Counted from the first letter of the stretch, positions 7,598-15,815 are shown. The stretch is 44,475 bases of DNA from Bacteroidaceae bacterium (GCA_017962495.1 JAGCVH010000103.1:1-44475), one strand, 5' to 3'. Numbers and translations: made by a program. Notes: generated by a model from the sequence alone, not told the origin.

Positions 7598-8047
7598 ATG
7601 GCAAAGAAAAAACGATTTGTCAAGGTGTGCAGTTGTACACCGAAGGGTGACATCAGGACGATGGACACCCGAGTGTTGAACTTGCTTGTCGAAGAACAGC
7701 AAAAGGCGATTGCCAATGAGCCGAACACGCGTAAAATGGCACAGAGGGCTCTGGAACTGGGCGAAGTGTGTATGGCGGCAGGATGTCCCATGATGGCCAT
7801 TCAGGTGTGGAAAAGTGCAGCAATGCGATTGGAGGCTATGGATTACTACTGGGTTTCAGAACCCATCAATCCGCAGTTCGTGCGCTTCGATGACCTTGTT
7901 TCGGCAAAAGAAGCAGTTACGTTAGGAAGGCGTATCGATAAGGTTTGGCATTTGCTCGGTCATCCGGAGATGGCCGTTTGGGCAAGAAAGATGAAGCATG
8001 CTTACGAAGACATGTGGTACGACAAGTACTACGAGTCATTGCCGTAA
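7598..8047 (+). CDS. Hypothetical helical protein, 149 residues
   Basis: I do not recognise this family. The protein has 149 residues, is cytoplasmic (no signal or membrane segment), has a basic N-terminus (MAKKKRFVKV), and is otherwise mostly amphipathic helix with Cys at 11, 13, 58 and 63. The stretch MAQRALELGEVCMAAGCPMM onward and the later helix with HLLGHPEMAVWARKM look like paired helices of the TPR type. Its tail is aromatic and acidic (YEDMWYDKYYESLP). It has its own promoter and leader. Codon use and length support a real gene; the function is unknown. Confidence 0.75.
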   Translation: MAKKKRFVKVCSCTPKGDIRTMDTRVLNLLVEEQQKAIANEPNTRKMAQRALELGEVCMAAGCPMMAIQVWKSAAMRLEAMDYYWVSEPINPQFVRFDDLVSAKEAVTLGRRIDKVWHLLGHPEMAVWARKMKHAYEDMWYDKYYESLP

Positions 8048-8072
8048 GCCAAGGGCCTCTCCTACAAAAAAC

Positions 8073-8105
8073 GCCCTCTCTTATGGAGAGGGTTGGGGTG
8101 AGGTC
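8073..8105. repeat. Dispersed GC-rich palindromic repeat, copy 3
   Basis: CCCTCTC (8074-8080) pairs with GAGAGGG (8086-8092) and is followed by TTGGGGTGAGGT. It lies between the convergent gene at 7598 and aguB and ends one base before the aguB stop codon. A partial copy (GGGCCTCTCC) precedes it. Confidence 0.75.
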
Positions 8106-8981
8106 CTAATCAATAAACCGCTGTGAAAGCCCTTGAAACTCGTCTATGCGACGGTCACGGAGGAAGGGCCACCAACGGCGAACCTGTTCGGAACGATGGA
8201 GGTCGATGTCAATAACGGCGTTGACCTCCTCGTCTTTTGGTGCACGATAGAGCATTTCGCCTTGAGGACCTGCCACAAAACTGCTTCCCCAGAACTGAAT
8301 GCCATTAGTTTGTCCGCTGGGATCGGGCTCATGGCCTACGCGATTGACGGCAATGACAGGGAGTCCGTTAGCTACAGCATGTCCTCGTTGAATGGTTGTC
8401 CAAGCTTCGCGTTGGCGTTCCTGTTCCTCAGGTGTGTCACTGCTCTCATAGCCGATGGCAGTGGGATAGATGAGCAATTCTGCACCCTGTAAGGCCATTA
8501 GGCGAGCACCTTCGGGATACCATTGGTCCCAGCAAACCTGCACTCCCAACAATCCAACACTTGTGGCAATGGGATGGAATCCCAAATCGCCTGGTGTGAA
8601 ATAGAACTTCTCGTAGTATGCAGGGTCGTCGGGTATGTGCATCTTGCGGTATTTGCCTGCAATCGAGCCGTCAGCTTCGAATACTACTGCCGTGTTGTGA
8701 TAGAGCCCAGGTGTACGTCGTTCGAAGAGGCTTGTCACGAGTACAATGCCATATTGGCGAGCCAATTGACCATAGAATTCCGTCGAAGGACCAGGTATGC
8801 TCTCTGCCAGATTGCAGTTATCCACATCCTCCACTTGACAGAAATAGAGGGAGTTGTGCAGTTCTTGCAGGATAACGAGTTTGGCACCTTTCCTGGCCAC
8901 ATCTGCTATATTGCGAGCTAGTTTCTGCTTATTGGCTTCCACGTCAGCCACGCATGATTGTTGTATGATACCTACTAACAT
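8106..8981 (-). CDS. aguB: N-carbamoylputrescine amidase (AguB)
   Basis: AguB is a nitrilase-superfamily amidohydrolase that converts N-carbamoylputrescine to putrescine, CO2 and ammonia. The 291-residue protein has the complete Glu-Lys-Cys triad: Glu40 in LQELHNS, Lys113 in YRKMHIPDDP and Cys150 in QVCWDQWYPE. The sequence GLYHNTAVVFEADGSIAGKY and the C-terminal RRWWPFLRDRRID are typical of the AguB branch. It follows aguA by 71 bp on the same strand, so the two steps from agmatine to putrescine are encoded together. The stop codon (TAG) directly abuts a dispersed repeat. Confidence 0.96.
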   Translation of the reverse strand: MLVGIIQQSCVADVEANKQKLARNIADVARKGAKLVILQELHNSLYFCQVEDVDNCNLAESIPGPSTEFYGQLARQYGIVLVTSLFERRTPGLYHNTAVVFEADGSIAGKYRKMHIPDDPAYYEKFYFTPGDLGFHPIATSVGLLGVQVCWDQWYPEGARLMALQGAELLIYPTAIGYESSDTPEEQERQREAWTTIQRGHAVANGLPVIAVNRVGHEPDPSGQTNGIQFWGSSFVAGPQGEMLYRAPKDEEVNAVIDIDLHRSEQVRRWWPFLRDRRIDEFQGLSQRFID

Positions 8982-9052
8982 GAATTAATAATTTACAATT
9001 AAATGTACTGTCTTTAAAGGGTTAATGGTATTGTTTTCTCAATTATCACTTT

Positions 9053-10201
9053 TCACTTCTTCACTTCTTCACTCTTAATCACTCCCACTGGGAATTGCAT
9101 TGCCGAGCAGTGCAGAGAACCATGTTGTTCGATGAGGATGCGGCAATCGACAGGCACAATCTCATGCTTTGGGAAGGCCTGCTGTAGTTGTTGGCGTGCT
9201 TGCTCGTCAAGCTTAGGACAACCGTATGTGGGCATAAGCACAGCACCATTGATACAGAGGAAATTGGCGTACGTGGCAGGCAATCGCATACCGTCTTCAT
9301 CGTATATTGCTTCAGCCATTGGCAGAGGAATAAGTTGGTAAGGTTTCCCTTCAAGCGTACGGAACTCCTGCAGTTGCTCTTCCATCTTCTTCAGTTCCTC
9401 GTAATGCTCATCGTCCTTGTCAAGACATTGGACGTAGGCAATGGTGTCATTCGGACACATACGTGCAAGCGTGTCGATGTGCGAATCCGTGTCGTCGCCT
9501 GCCAGATAGCCATAGTCGAGCCATAGGACGCGTTCCACTCGCAGATAGCGCTTCAGGCGGTCTTCAATCTCCGCTTGCGAGAGAGGCTGATTCCTATTGG
9601 GTGCAAGTAAGCATTTACTTGTGGTCATGATGGTTCCTCGTCCGTCGCATTCGATGCTTCCGCCTTCGAGCACAAAGTCGAGATGGTCTTCATATTGCCC
9701 GTTTAGCACGCCTTGTGACACGAGTTCACGATTAATCTGATTGTCAAGTTCGGCTGGGAATTTCTTGCCCCATCCATTAAACTGAAAATCGAGCAGGAGT
9801 GCCCCAATAGAGGTTTTCAGGGTGATGAATCCGTGATCGCGAGCCCAGGTGTCGTTGCTTGGGATGTTGTGAAGCGAGATGTTCGCCAGAGCGCGCTTGG
9901 GCAGGCGTTCCTTAAGCAATTGTCCTACGGCATCGGGTTCAGGCGTAATGATGATGAGACGCTCGCGCAAACTGATTTCCAGTGCCATATGGATGTAACA
10001 CTCCGTTACTTCCTTAAGCGTAGGAGCCCAATCGGTGGCTTTATGTGGCCACGTCAGTTGCACCCCGCTCTGCATTGCCCATTCGGCAGGCAGGTGTGTG
10101 GCGCGAATCTCACTTTGTTCAGGGCCTGCCAGACGTTCAGGTCGAAGCTCGTTCGTCAAGTCCTCGATGATGGTAGTTGTAAGCTTATAATGTATGCCCA
10201 T
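9053..10201 (-). CDS. aguA: Agmatine deiminase (AguA)
   Basis: AguA hydrolyses agmatine to N-carbamoylputrescine and ammonia. The 382-residue protein shows the family blocks LPAEWAMQSGVQLTWPH, NDTWARDHGFITL, DFQFNGWGKKFPAELDNQ, LEGGSIECDGRGTIMTT and the catalytic Cys near the C-terminus in GSLHCSAMQFP. About 34 residues precede the usual N-terminus; I keep the ATG at 10201 because the promoter box lies 26 bp upstream of it. The last residues (IKSEEVKK) are encoded by a simple GAAGTGAAGAAGTGA repeat that runs past the stop. aguB follows, and flavin reductase is divergent. Confidence 0.95.
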   Translation of the reverse strand: MGIHYKLTTTIIEDLTNELRPERLAGPEQSEIRATHLPAEWAMQSGVQLTWPHKATDWAPTLKEVTECYIHMALEISLRERLIIITPEPDAVGQLLKERLPKRALANISLHNIPSNDTWARDHGFITLKTSIGALLLDFQFNGWGKKFPAELDNQINRELVSQGVLNGQYEDHLDFVLEGGSIECDGRGTIMTTSKCLLAPNRNQPLSQAEIEDRLKRYLRVERVLWLDYGYLAGDDTDSHIDTLARMCPNDTIAYVQCLDKDDEHYEELKKMEEQLQEFRTLEGKPYQLIPLPMAEAIYDEDGMRLPATYANFLCINGAVLMPTYGCPKLDEQARQQLQQAFPKHEIVPVDCRILIEQHGSLHCSAMQFPVGVIKSEEVKK

Positions 10202-10227
10202 ATTGTCCTTTTCTTGCTATTTGTTGG

Positions 10228-10235
10228 CAAAGATA
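10228..10235 (-). promoter_or_regulatory. -7 promoter box for aguA
   Basis: TATCTTTG on the minus strand, 26 bp upstream of the aguA start. It shares a 103-bp divergent region with the flavin reductase promoter. Confidence 0.5.
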
Positions 10236-10267
10236 GGAAATTATTTTCATAATTTGATTAATTGTAT

Positions 10268-10275
10268 TAATTTTG
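10268..10275 (+). promoter_or_regulatory. -7 promoter box for flavin reductase-msrA
   Basis: TAATTTTG matches TAnnTTTG and precedes the ATG at 10305 by 29 bases. Confidence 0.5.
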
Positions 10276-10304
10276 CACCGCATTATAATATAATAATAAG
10301 GTAT

Positions 10305-10883
10305 ATGCGTAAGAACTTTGGAAAGAAGGGGATGTTTACCGCCCCTCTGCCCGTGCTTTTGGTCGGCACTTATGACAAGGATGGAGTGGCTAATCTGATG
10401 AATGTCGCTTGGGGTGGACAATGTAGCGAACACCATGTTGCCCTGAATCTGGGTCATGAGCGTCAAACTCTGGAGAATATGCGTCTTAAGGGCGAGTTCA
10501 CGGTAATGTTTGCCACACAGGAGACGATGGTACAAGCCGATTACGTCGGCATTGTGTCTGGATTGAAGGTACACGACAAGGTGCCCAATAGTGGTTTGAC
10601 TCCGATGAAGGCCGAGATGGTGGATGCTCCTGCTTTCGAGGAACTTCCTGTGACTTTGGAATGCCGTGTTGCAAGCATTCGTGAAGAGCCCACCGGTGAG
10701 GTGCGTGTGACTGGCGAGGTGGTGAACCTAAGTGCAGAGGAAAGCGTGCTTAATGATAAGGGACGTGTGGACTTTGACAAAGTTCATTTGATTTGTTTCG
10801 ATGAATCGACATTGACCTATCGCGCAGTTGGCCAGGTGGTTGGCAATGCCTTCGTAGCAGGGAACAAGATTCGTAAAGGATGA
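10305..10883 (+). CDS. Flavin reductase family protein
   Basis: The 192-residue protein belongs to the flavin reductase-like FMN-binding split-barrel family (DIM6/NTAB type). Family features are KGMFTAPLPVLLVGTYDKDG near the start, ANLMNVAWGGQCSEHH, LNLGHERQTLENM, and the segment GLKVHDKVPNSGLT. Members bind FMN and reduce it or use it for NAD(P)H-dependent reactions; the real substrate is unknown. I start at 10305 because conservation begins there and the promoter box ends at 10275; an in-frame ATG at 10194 lies upstream of that box. It overlaps msrA by four bases (ATGA), so translation is probably coupled and a redox-repair role is suggested. Confidence 0.9.
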   Translation: MRKNFGKKGMFTAPLPVLLVGTYDKDGVANLMNVAWGGQCSEHHVALNLGHERQTLENMRLKGEFTVMFATQETMVQADYVGIVSGLKVHDKVPNSGLTPMKAEMVDAPAFEELPVTLECRVASIREEPTGEVRVTGEVVNLSAEESVLNDKGRVDFDKVHLICFDESTLTYRAVGQVVGNAFVAGNKIRKG

Positions 10884-11395
10884 GGGAAATATACTTCGCT
10901 GGCGGTTGCTTCTGGGGTGTGGAACACTTCATGAAGCAGATTGCAGGCGTGTGCGATACGGACACAGGCTTTGCCAATGGCAAGGATGACTTGGTGAAAC
11001 CCACTTACGAGGAGGTGTACACCGATACGACGGGCTTTGCTGAGACCGTTCGTGTAAGGTTCGACGAGAAGCGTGTGGGATTGCGATTCCTAACGCGTCT
11101 GTTCTTTCACTCCATCGACCCTAAATCCTTGAACAAGCAAGGCGAGGACGAAGGAACTCGCTATCGGACAGGCGTTTATTACACTTGCGAGGAAGACTTG
11201 CCTATCCTGCGTGAGGTGTTCGATGAGGTTAAGCGAGAGGTTGGTCCCATCGTGGTGGAACTGGAACCCTTGAAGGCCTATTATTCGGCAAGCGAATGGC
11301 ATCAAGACTATCTGGACAAGCATGCTGACGGGTATTGCCATTTGCCTTTATCCTTATTTAAATACGCGCGCGAGGCTAAGCCAGAGGTTGATTGA
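10880..11395 (+). CDS. msrA: Peptide-methionine (S)-S-oxide reductase MsrA
   Basis: MsrA reduces the S-epimer of methionine sulfoxide in proteins and free methionine. The 171-residue protein carries the catalytic motif GCFWG with Cys10 at the usual distance from the N-terminus, followed by VEHFMKQIAGV, and the downstream HSIDPKSLNKQGEDEGTRYR and SEWHQDYLDKH blocks that shape the active site. There is no signal peptide, so it is cytoplasmic, and no MsrB domain is fused. It overlaps the flavin reductase stop by four bases. Electrons normally come from thioredoxin; a link to the flavin reductase is only inferred from the overlap. Confidence 0.96.
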   Translation: MREIYFAGGCFWGVEHFMKQIAGVCDTDTGFANGKDDLVKPTYEEVYTDTTGFAETVRVRFDEKRVGLRFLTRLFFHSIDPKSLNKQGEDEGTRYRTGVYYTCEEDLPILREVFDEVKREVGPIVVELEPLKAYYSASEWHQDYLDKHADGYCHLPLSLFKYAREAKPEVD

Positions 11396-11449
11396 TGATG
11401 GAATACTCACATTTTTATCTTTTAATTTTTAATTCTTAATTTTTCTTCG

Positions 11450-11457
11450 TACCTTTG
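11450..11457 (+). promoter_or_regulatory. -7 promoter box for the Nif3-like gene
   Basis: TACCTTTG, 36 bases before the GTG start at 11494, in an AT-rich stretch made of TTTAATTTTTAATTC-like repeats. Confidence 0.5.
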
Positions 11458-11493
11458 CCCACGGTTTAAGAAACCACACATACTTCATACAGC

Positions 11494-12294
11494 GTGAAAA
11501 TAAAGGATATTCTGAACGCCCTTGAACGTTTTGCGCCGTTGCCTCTGCAGGAAAGTTATGACAATGCTGGCTTGCAGATAGGATTGACAGCGGAGCAGGA
11601 AGCCTCAGGGGCATTGTTGTGTTTGGACGTTACTGAAGACGTCATCAACGAGGCCATTGACCTAGGTTGTAATCTCATCGTCAGTCATCATCCCCTGCTG
11701 TTTCGCCCATTGCGACATGTGACGGAAGACACGCAAGTGGAGCGTTGCGTAAGGTTGGCCATTCAGAACGACATCGCCATTTATTCGGCTCACACCAATC
11801 TGGATAATGCCGAGGACGGAGTGAACTATCGCATTGCCGAAAAACTGGGATTGGTGGACGTGCAGATGATGCAACCGCGACAGGTAAATGTGGCTGATCA
11901 CAGAGTGGTGGCGGGAAGCGGACTGATAGGCTATCTGCCTGGTCCTGAGGATTCTCTGGCCTTCCTCCAACGGATAAAGGACGTGTTCCACATCGAATGT
12001 CTCCAACACAACGAACTGCTTGGTCGACCCATCGAGACGGTGGCCTTGTGTGGTGGAGCAGGTGCATTCATGCTCGACGAAGCTATTCGCCTTGGTGCTG
12101 ATGCCTTCCTAACAGGAGAGATGTCGTACCACCAGTTCTTCGGCCACGAGCAAGAGATACAGCTTGCCGTTATGGGGCACTATCAGAGTGAGCAATACAC
12201 GAAGGAAATCTTCTACTCCGTCATCACTGACAGAGCACCTGATTTGCCAGTCTTTATCACTAGCATCGACACAAACCCGATAAAATATCTGTAA
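11494..12294 (+). CDS. Nif3-like dinuclear metal centre protein
   Basis: The 266-residue protein belongs to the Nif3/YbgI (DUF34) family, which forms toroidal hexamers with a two-metal site; it is often described as GTP cyclohydrolase 1 type 2-like, but its true role is unsettled. Metal-binding blocks are visible: LIVSHHPLLFR, SAHTNLDNAEDGVN and GHYQSEQYT near the C-terminus, plus GGAGAFMLDEAIRLGADAFL. It is the short form without the central PII-like insertion found in many relatives. The start is GTG at 11494, chosen because MKIKDILNALERFAP begins the family. The zinc-ribbon gene follows 25 bp downstream, a conserved pairing in Bacteroidota. Confidence 0.93.
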   Translation: MKIKDILNALERFAPLPLQESYDNAGLQIGLTAEQEASGALLCLDVTEDVINEAIDLGCNLIVSHHPLLFRPLRHVTEDTQVERCVRLAIQNDIAIYSAHTNLDNAEDGVNYRIAEKLGLVDVQMMQPRQVNVADHRVVAGSGLIGYLPGPEDSLAFLQRIKDVFHIECLQHNELLGRPIETVALCGGAGAFMLDEAIRLGADAFLTGEMSYHQFFGHEQEIQLAVMGHYQSEQYTKEIFYSVITDRAPDLPVFITSIDTNPIKYL

Positions 12295-12319
12295 ATCATA
12301 ATAAACATAAAATCAAATT

Positions 12320-13153
12320 ATGGCAAGTAAAGTTAAAGACCCTGTTGAACTGACTGTAGAGGACAAGCTGAAGAACCTCTATCAGTTGCAAACAATGCTG
12401 TCGGAAATCGACAAAATCAAGACCTTGCGCGGCGAATTGCCTTTGGAAGTGCAGGACTTGGAGGACGAAATCGAGGGACTTACCACCCGTATCGAGAAGA
12501 TCCAGAATGAGATCGTAGAGATGAAGCGCGAGATTGTCGACAGACGCGGAAACATCGAGTCCGCAACATCCACCATCAACAAGTATAAGGAGCAGATGGA
12601 CAATGTCAGGAATAATCGTGAATACGACTCGCTGAATAAGGAAATCGAGTTCCAAAAGCTTGATATCGAGCTGAACCAGAAGAAGATACGCGAAGCAGAA
12701 GAGGCCATTCAGCAACGAACCGATGATTTGGCTCGTAGCACTGAGGCTGTGACAGAACGCCGCACTGACTTGGACATCAAGAAGTCGGAGTTGGAGGAAA
12801 TCGTTGCCGAGACTCGTGCCGAGGAAGAGAAATTGCGTGAGCGTTCGAAGAACTTGGAGGCTCAAATCGAACCTCGCTTGCTGGCATCCTTCAAGCGCAT
12901 CCGTCGCAATTCGCGCAATGGACTGGGCATCGTTTATGTTCAGCGCGACGCTTGTGGTGGTTGCTTCAACAAGATTCCGCCCCAGCGCCAACTCGACATT
13001 CGCATGCGTAAGAAGATTGTTGTATGTGAGTATTGCGGACGCATCATGATTGACCCCGAACTGGCTGGCGTTCAGCTTGTTAAGGCGGAAGCAAAGCCCA
13101 AGCGCACACGTCGTTCCACAAAGAAGGCTGCAGAAGAGAATACGGAGGATTAA
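12320..13153 (+). CDS. C4-type zinc ribbon, coiled-coil protein
   Basis: The 277-residue protein has a long coiled coil (about residues 15-190, rich in E, K, R and heptad leucines/isoleucines) followed by a C4 zinc ribbon: CGGC at about 212-215 and CEYC at about 235-238, separated by IPPQRQLDIRMRKKIVV. It matches the zf-RING_7 (PF02591) family of bacterial coiled-coil zinc-ribbon proteins. The C-terminal tail is lysine/arginine-rich (AKPKRTRRSTKKAA), suggesting nucleic acid contact. It lies directly downstream of the Nif3-like gene and is followed by a strong terminator. Family assignment is good; the molecular function is uncertain. Confidence 0.9.
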   Translation: MASKVKDPVELTVEDKLKNLYQLQTMLSEIDKIKTLRGELPLEVQDLEDEIEGLTTRIEKIQNEIVEMKREIVDRRGNIESATSTINKYKEQMDNVRNNREYDSLNKEIEFQKLDIELNQKKIREAEEAIQQRTDDLARSTEAVTERRTDLDIKKSELEEIVAETRAEEEKLRERSKNLEAQIEPRLLASFKRIRRNSRNGLGIVYVQRDACGGCFNKIPPQRQLDIRMRKKIVVCEYCGRIMIDPELAGVQLVKAEAKPKRTRRSTKKAAEENTED

Positions 13154-13180
13154 ACCTCTCCGTTTCGTGCACAAAAGATA

Positions 13181-13215
13181 AAGGGATTAGGGCAATGAGC
13201 CTTAATCCCTTTTCT
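13181..13215 (+). terminator. Intrinsic terminator after the zinc-ribbon gene
   Basis: AAGGGATTAGGGC (13181-13193) pairs along its full length with GCCTTAATCCCTT (13199-13211), with one G-U pair and a 5-base loop, then TTCTATT. Its right arm is also the first unit of the neighbouring 22-bp array. Confidence 0.85.
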
Positions 13216-13374
13216 ATTAGCTCTTAGGCGTTATTTAATCGGACCTTAGGCCTTATTGATTTGCACCTTAGGCTCATTTGATTTGCACCTTAGGCTCATT
13301 TGTTTTGCACCTTAGGCGTAAATTCATCGAGCCTAAATCCCTTTTTCCGAAGACTTAACGCCTTATCCCTATAT
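13199..13374. repeat. 22-bp tandem array 2 (eight units)
   Basis: Units begin at 13199, 13221, 13243, 13265, 13287, 13309, 13331 and 13353, all in exact 22-bp register. The middle four share ACCTTAGGC with spacers such as TTTGATTT, and the outer ones keep only a CTTA or CCTAA core. Palindromy is weaker than in the other arrays. It lies between the convergent zinc-ribbon and HsdR_N genes. Confidence 0.88.
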
Positions 13375-13389
13375 CTTACCTATTACCTC

Positions 13390-13845
13390 TTAATTAGTAA
13401 TCGTTGTGTAGTCAGGAATCTCAGGTAGAAAAGTGCAGACGTTTGTATCATAATCCACACGGCAACAATAGTGTTGCAAGCCGTTCGAAACCATGAGATA
13501 TGGTACACGCAGGACGATGTTGTAGCGCGTAATCTGGTCGAAAGTCTTTTGCGAAAGCAGTATGTTTGGTGCTTTGTACTCCATAATCGCCAATGGGCGT
13601 GCTTCCTTGTCGTAGAGCACTGTGTCGCAACGCTTCGAAGTCGTGTTCAGCGTAAGCGAAACCTCGTTGGCAAGCGACTCTTGAGGGTAGCCCTTGTGGT
13701 GGACGAGATAGTGCACAAAATGCTGCCGAACCCACTCCTCTGGCGTCAACCTGACATAGCGGCGACGCAGAAAATCGAACACCAAAGTATGGCCTTCGCG
13801 TTGGCTTAGTCGCAATTCGGCAGGGGGTAGGTTTAACGTCATCAT
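13390..13845 (-). CDS. HsdR N-terminal domain protein (putative nuclease)
   Basis: The 151-residue protein matches the stand-alone type I restriction enzyme R-subunit N-terminal domain (HSDR_N_2, PF13588). The PD-(D/E)xK-like core is visible: Asp74 in RCDTVLYDKEARPLAIMEYK with Glu89-x-Lys91, and an upstream helix with VRQHFVHYLVHHKGYPQESL. No helicase, methylase or specificity subunit is nearby, so it is not a restriction system as such. In Bacteroidota such genes are commonly found near holA, as here; a role in DNA metabolism is inferred. Two ATGs are adjacent (13845, 13842); the promoter box ends five bases upstream. Confidence 0.88.
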   Translation of the reverse strand: MMTLNLPPAELRLSQREGHTLVFDFLRRRYVRLTPEEWVRQHFVHYLVHHKGYPQESLANEVSLTLNTTSKRCDTVLYDKEARPLAIMEYKAPNILLSQKTFDQITRYNIVLRVPYLMVSNGLQHYCCRVDYDTNVCTFLPEIPDYTTITN

Positions 13846-13850
13846 GATGA

Positions 13851-13858
13851 CAAAGATA
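13851..13858 (-). promoter_or_regulatory. -7 promoter box for the HsdR_N gene
   Basis: TATCTTTG on the minus strand ends five bases before the ATG, predicting a nearly leaderless message. Confidence 0.55.
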
Positions 13859-13899
13859 CAAATTAATTAATTAAAAATTAGAATTTCAAAAATATTTCC

Positions 13900-13907
13900 T
13901 ATCTTTG
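13900..13907 (+). promoter_or_regulatory. -7 promoter box for AMP nucleosidase
   Basis: TATCTTTG, 23 bases before the ATG at 13931. It faces the HsdR_N promoter across an AT-rich 85-bp gap. Confidence 0.55.
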
Positions 13908-13930
13908 TACTCGTATTAAACTGATAAGCT

Positions 13931-14707
13931 ATGAAAACAAAGGAAGAAATCGTTCAGAATTGGTTGCCTCGTTACACAAACCGCCCTTTGAATGAGTTTG
14001 GAGAGTACATCCTGTTGACTAACTTCAACAACTACGTCGACATCTTCTGCGACCACTTTGGTGTGCCCCATCCCGACTACACTTCTAACATGCGTTCGGC
14101 GACTGCTGAGGACATCACCATCATCAATTTCGGCATGGGTTCGCCCAACGCCGCCATCATCATGGACCTCCTTGCAGCAATCAATCCCAAGGCTTGCCTG
14201 TTCCTGGGCAAGTGCGGAGGCATTAGTTCCAAAACGCAGAAGGGCGACCTCATACTGCCCATCGCAGGTATCCGAGGCGAAGGAACCAGCAACGACTACT
14301 ATCCTCCCGAAGTGCCGGCTTTGCCTGCTTTCATGATGCAACGCGCTGTGTCCAGTGCGATTCGAGACTTGGGTCACGACTATTGGACGGGAACCGTTTA
14401 CACCACAAACCGTCGCGTGTGGGAACACGACGATGAGTTTAAGGCCTATCTGCGCAAGACACGCGCTATGGCTGTGGATATGGAGACTGCAACCCTCTTC
14501 ACTTGTGGCTTCGCCAATCATATTCCCACTGGTGCTTTGCTTCTCGTCTCCGACAATCCGATGACGCCTGAAGGTGTGAAGACCACAGAGAGCGACAATC
14601 AGGTGACGGCCAACTACGTGCAGGATCACGTGATTATAGGCATCGAGGCACTTGAGATGATTAAGCAGGATAAGAAGACGGTTAAGCATCTGAAATTCGA
14701 CTACTAA
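13931..14707 (+). CDS. amn: AMP nucleosidase, short form
   Basis: AMP nucleosidase hydrolyses AMP to adenine and ribose 5-phosphate. The 258-residue protein is the short Bacteroidota form, comprising only the phosphorylase-superfamily catalytic domain and lacking the N-terminal regulatory part of the E. coli enzyme. Motifs include INFGMGSPNAAIIMDLL, CLFLGKCGGISSKTQKGD, YYPPEVPALPAFMMQRAV, the nucleoside-site MAVDMETATLF and LLLVSDNPMTPEG. It has its own promoter and is followed by a terminator, so it is probably a single-gene unit. It is cytoplasmic and would serve adenine salvage or adjust the AMP level. Confidence 0.93.
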   Translation: MKTKEEIVQNWLPRYTNRPLNEFGEYILLTNFNNYVDIFCDHFGVPHPDYTSNMRSATAEDITIINFGMGSPNAAIIMDLLAAINPKACLFLGKCGGISSKTQKGDLILPIAGIRGEGTSNDYYPPEVPALPAFMMQRAVSSAIRDLGHDYWTGTVYTTNRRVWEHDDEFKAYLRKTRAMAVDMETATLFTCGFANHIPTGALLLVSDNPMTPEGVKTTESDNQVTANYVQDHVIIGIEALEMIKQDKKTVKHLKFDY

Positions 14708-14727
14708 TAAGATGAATGAACGCGGGT

Positions 14728-14760
14728 GGCAAGAACGCTGAGAGGCGTTCTGCCCTTTTC
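14728..14760 (+). terminator. Intrinsic terminator after AMP nucleosidase
   Basis: GGCAAGAACGC (14728-14738) pairs with GCGTTCTGCC (14745-14754), with one bulged A and a TGAGAG loop, then TTTTC. It ends 19 bases before the holA start, which lies downstream of it. Confidence 0.75.
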
Positions 14761-14779
14761 TGCCCGCTATTCTTGCACG

Positions 14780-15805
14780 ATGGCAGCAAAAGACTCAGGA
14801 CCAAAGTACACAGACATTGTGAAGGATGTCGATGCGGGTAAGTTCCTCCCCGTCTATCTTTTGATGGGAGATGAGGGATACTACATCGATATGGTGAGTC
14901 AGTATATTGCCGACAAAGCCCTGAAACCCGAAGAACGCGATTTCAACCTCGACATTATTTACGGAGCCGAAGCACGAGGAAACGATATCATCAACATCGC
15001 ACGCCAGTATCCCATGTTGGCAGAGCGACGCGTCGTATTGGTGAGAGAATTCCAGTCTTTGCAAGATAAAGATACACTGACGGATTACGTGAAGAATCCC
15101 AATCCGTCCACAGTCCTCATATTTTGTTATAAGAATGGGAGGATGGATGCACGACGCTCTTTATGTGCTGAGATTAAGAAAAATGGAATCGTGTTCGACT
15201 CGAAACGTCTCTACGAAAACGAATTGCCTGGCTTCGTTAATGCCTTCATGGCGCGCAAGAAGAAAGAAATTGAGCCTGCTGCAGCACAAATGCTTTGTGA
15301 CCATGTGGGAAGTGACCTTAGTCGTCTGGTAACTGAAATGGATAAACTCCTGATGGCTTTGCCGCAAAACGAGAACAGGGTAGGGGCTTCACTCGTGGAA
15401 GAGCTCACGGGAATGAGTAAGGACTTCAATAATTTTGAATTACAGAATGCTCTTGGCAATCGTGATATATTAAAGGCAAATCAGATAGTAAAATATTTTG
15501 ACAGCAATCCTCGCTCATTTGCTCTCCAACCTACGCTTGCTGCTCTCTTTAACTTTTTTTCTGATGTGCTGATGGCATATTTCGCTCCTTCATCGTCAGA
15601 CGAAGATATAGCTAAGTTCTTAGGGAAGAGTGTATGGGTTTGTCGGCAAGCGATCATTCCAGCGCGTCGATCTTACTCTGGTGCAAAGGTTATGAGTATA
15701 ATAAGTGAAATACGCAAAACTGATGCCAAATCCAAGGGGGTAGGGGGCTATAGAAGTACACCTGGAGACCTCCTAAAGGAGCTTATTTTCTTTATTCTTC
15801 ACTAA
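14780..15805 (+). CDS. holA: DNA polymerase III subunit delta (HolA)
   Basis: HolA is the clamp-loader subunit that opens the beta sliding clamp. The 341-residue protein from ATG 14780 starts MAAKDSGPKYTDIVKD; the earlier in-frame GTG at 14726 would place the terminator hairpin inside the coding region, so I reject it. Family features are FLPVYLLMGDEGYYIDMV, YPMLAERRVVLVREFQSL, MLCDHVGSDLSRLVTEMDKL and the C-terminal SKGVGGY followed by LLKELIFFILH. The last third is noticeably more AT-rich than its start and merges into the AT-rich non-coding region downstream. No promoter box is evident between it and amn. Confidence 0.93.
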   Translation: MAAKDSGPKYTDIVKDVDAGKFLPVYLLMGDEGYYIDMVSQYIADKALKPEERDFNLDIIYGAEARGNDIINIARQYPMLAERRVVLVREFQSLQDKDTLTDYVKNPNPSTVLIFCYKNGRMDARRSLCAEIKKNGIVFDSKRLYENELPGFVNAFMARKKKEIEPAAAQMLCDHVGSDLSRLVTEMDKLLMALPQNENRVGASLVEELTGMSKDFNNFELQNALGNRDILKANQIVKYFDSNPRSFALQPTLAALFNFFSDVLMAYFAPSSSDEDIAKFLGKSVWVCRQAIIPARRSYSGAKVMSIISEIRKTDAKSKGVGGYRSTPGDLLKELIFFILH

Positions 15806-15815
15806 TTTTTATCTA

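Noticed and set aside
13390-13845. Restriction-modification system
   Set aside because: Only a stand-alone HsdR N-terminal domain is present, with no helicase, methylase or specificity gene in the region.
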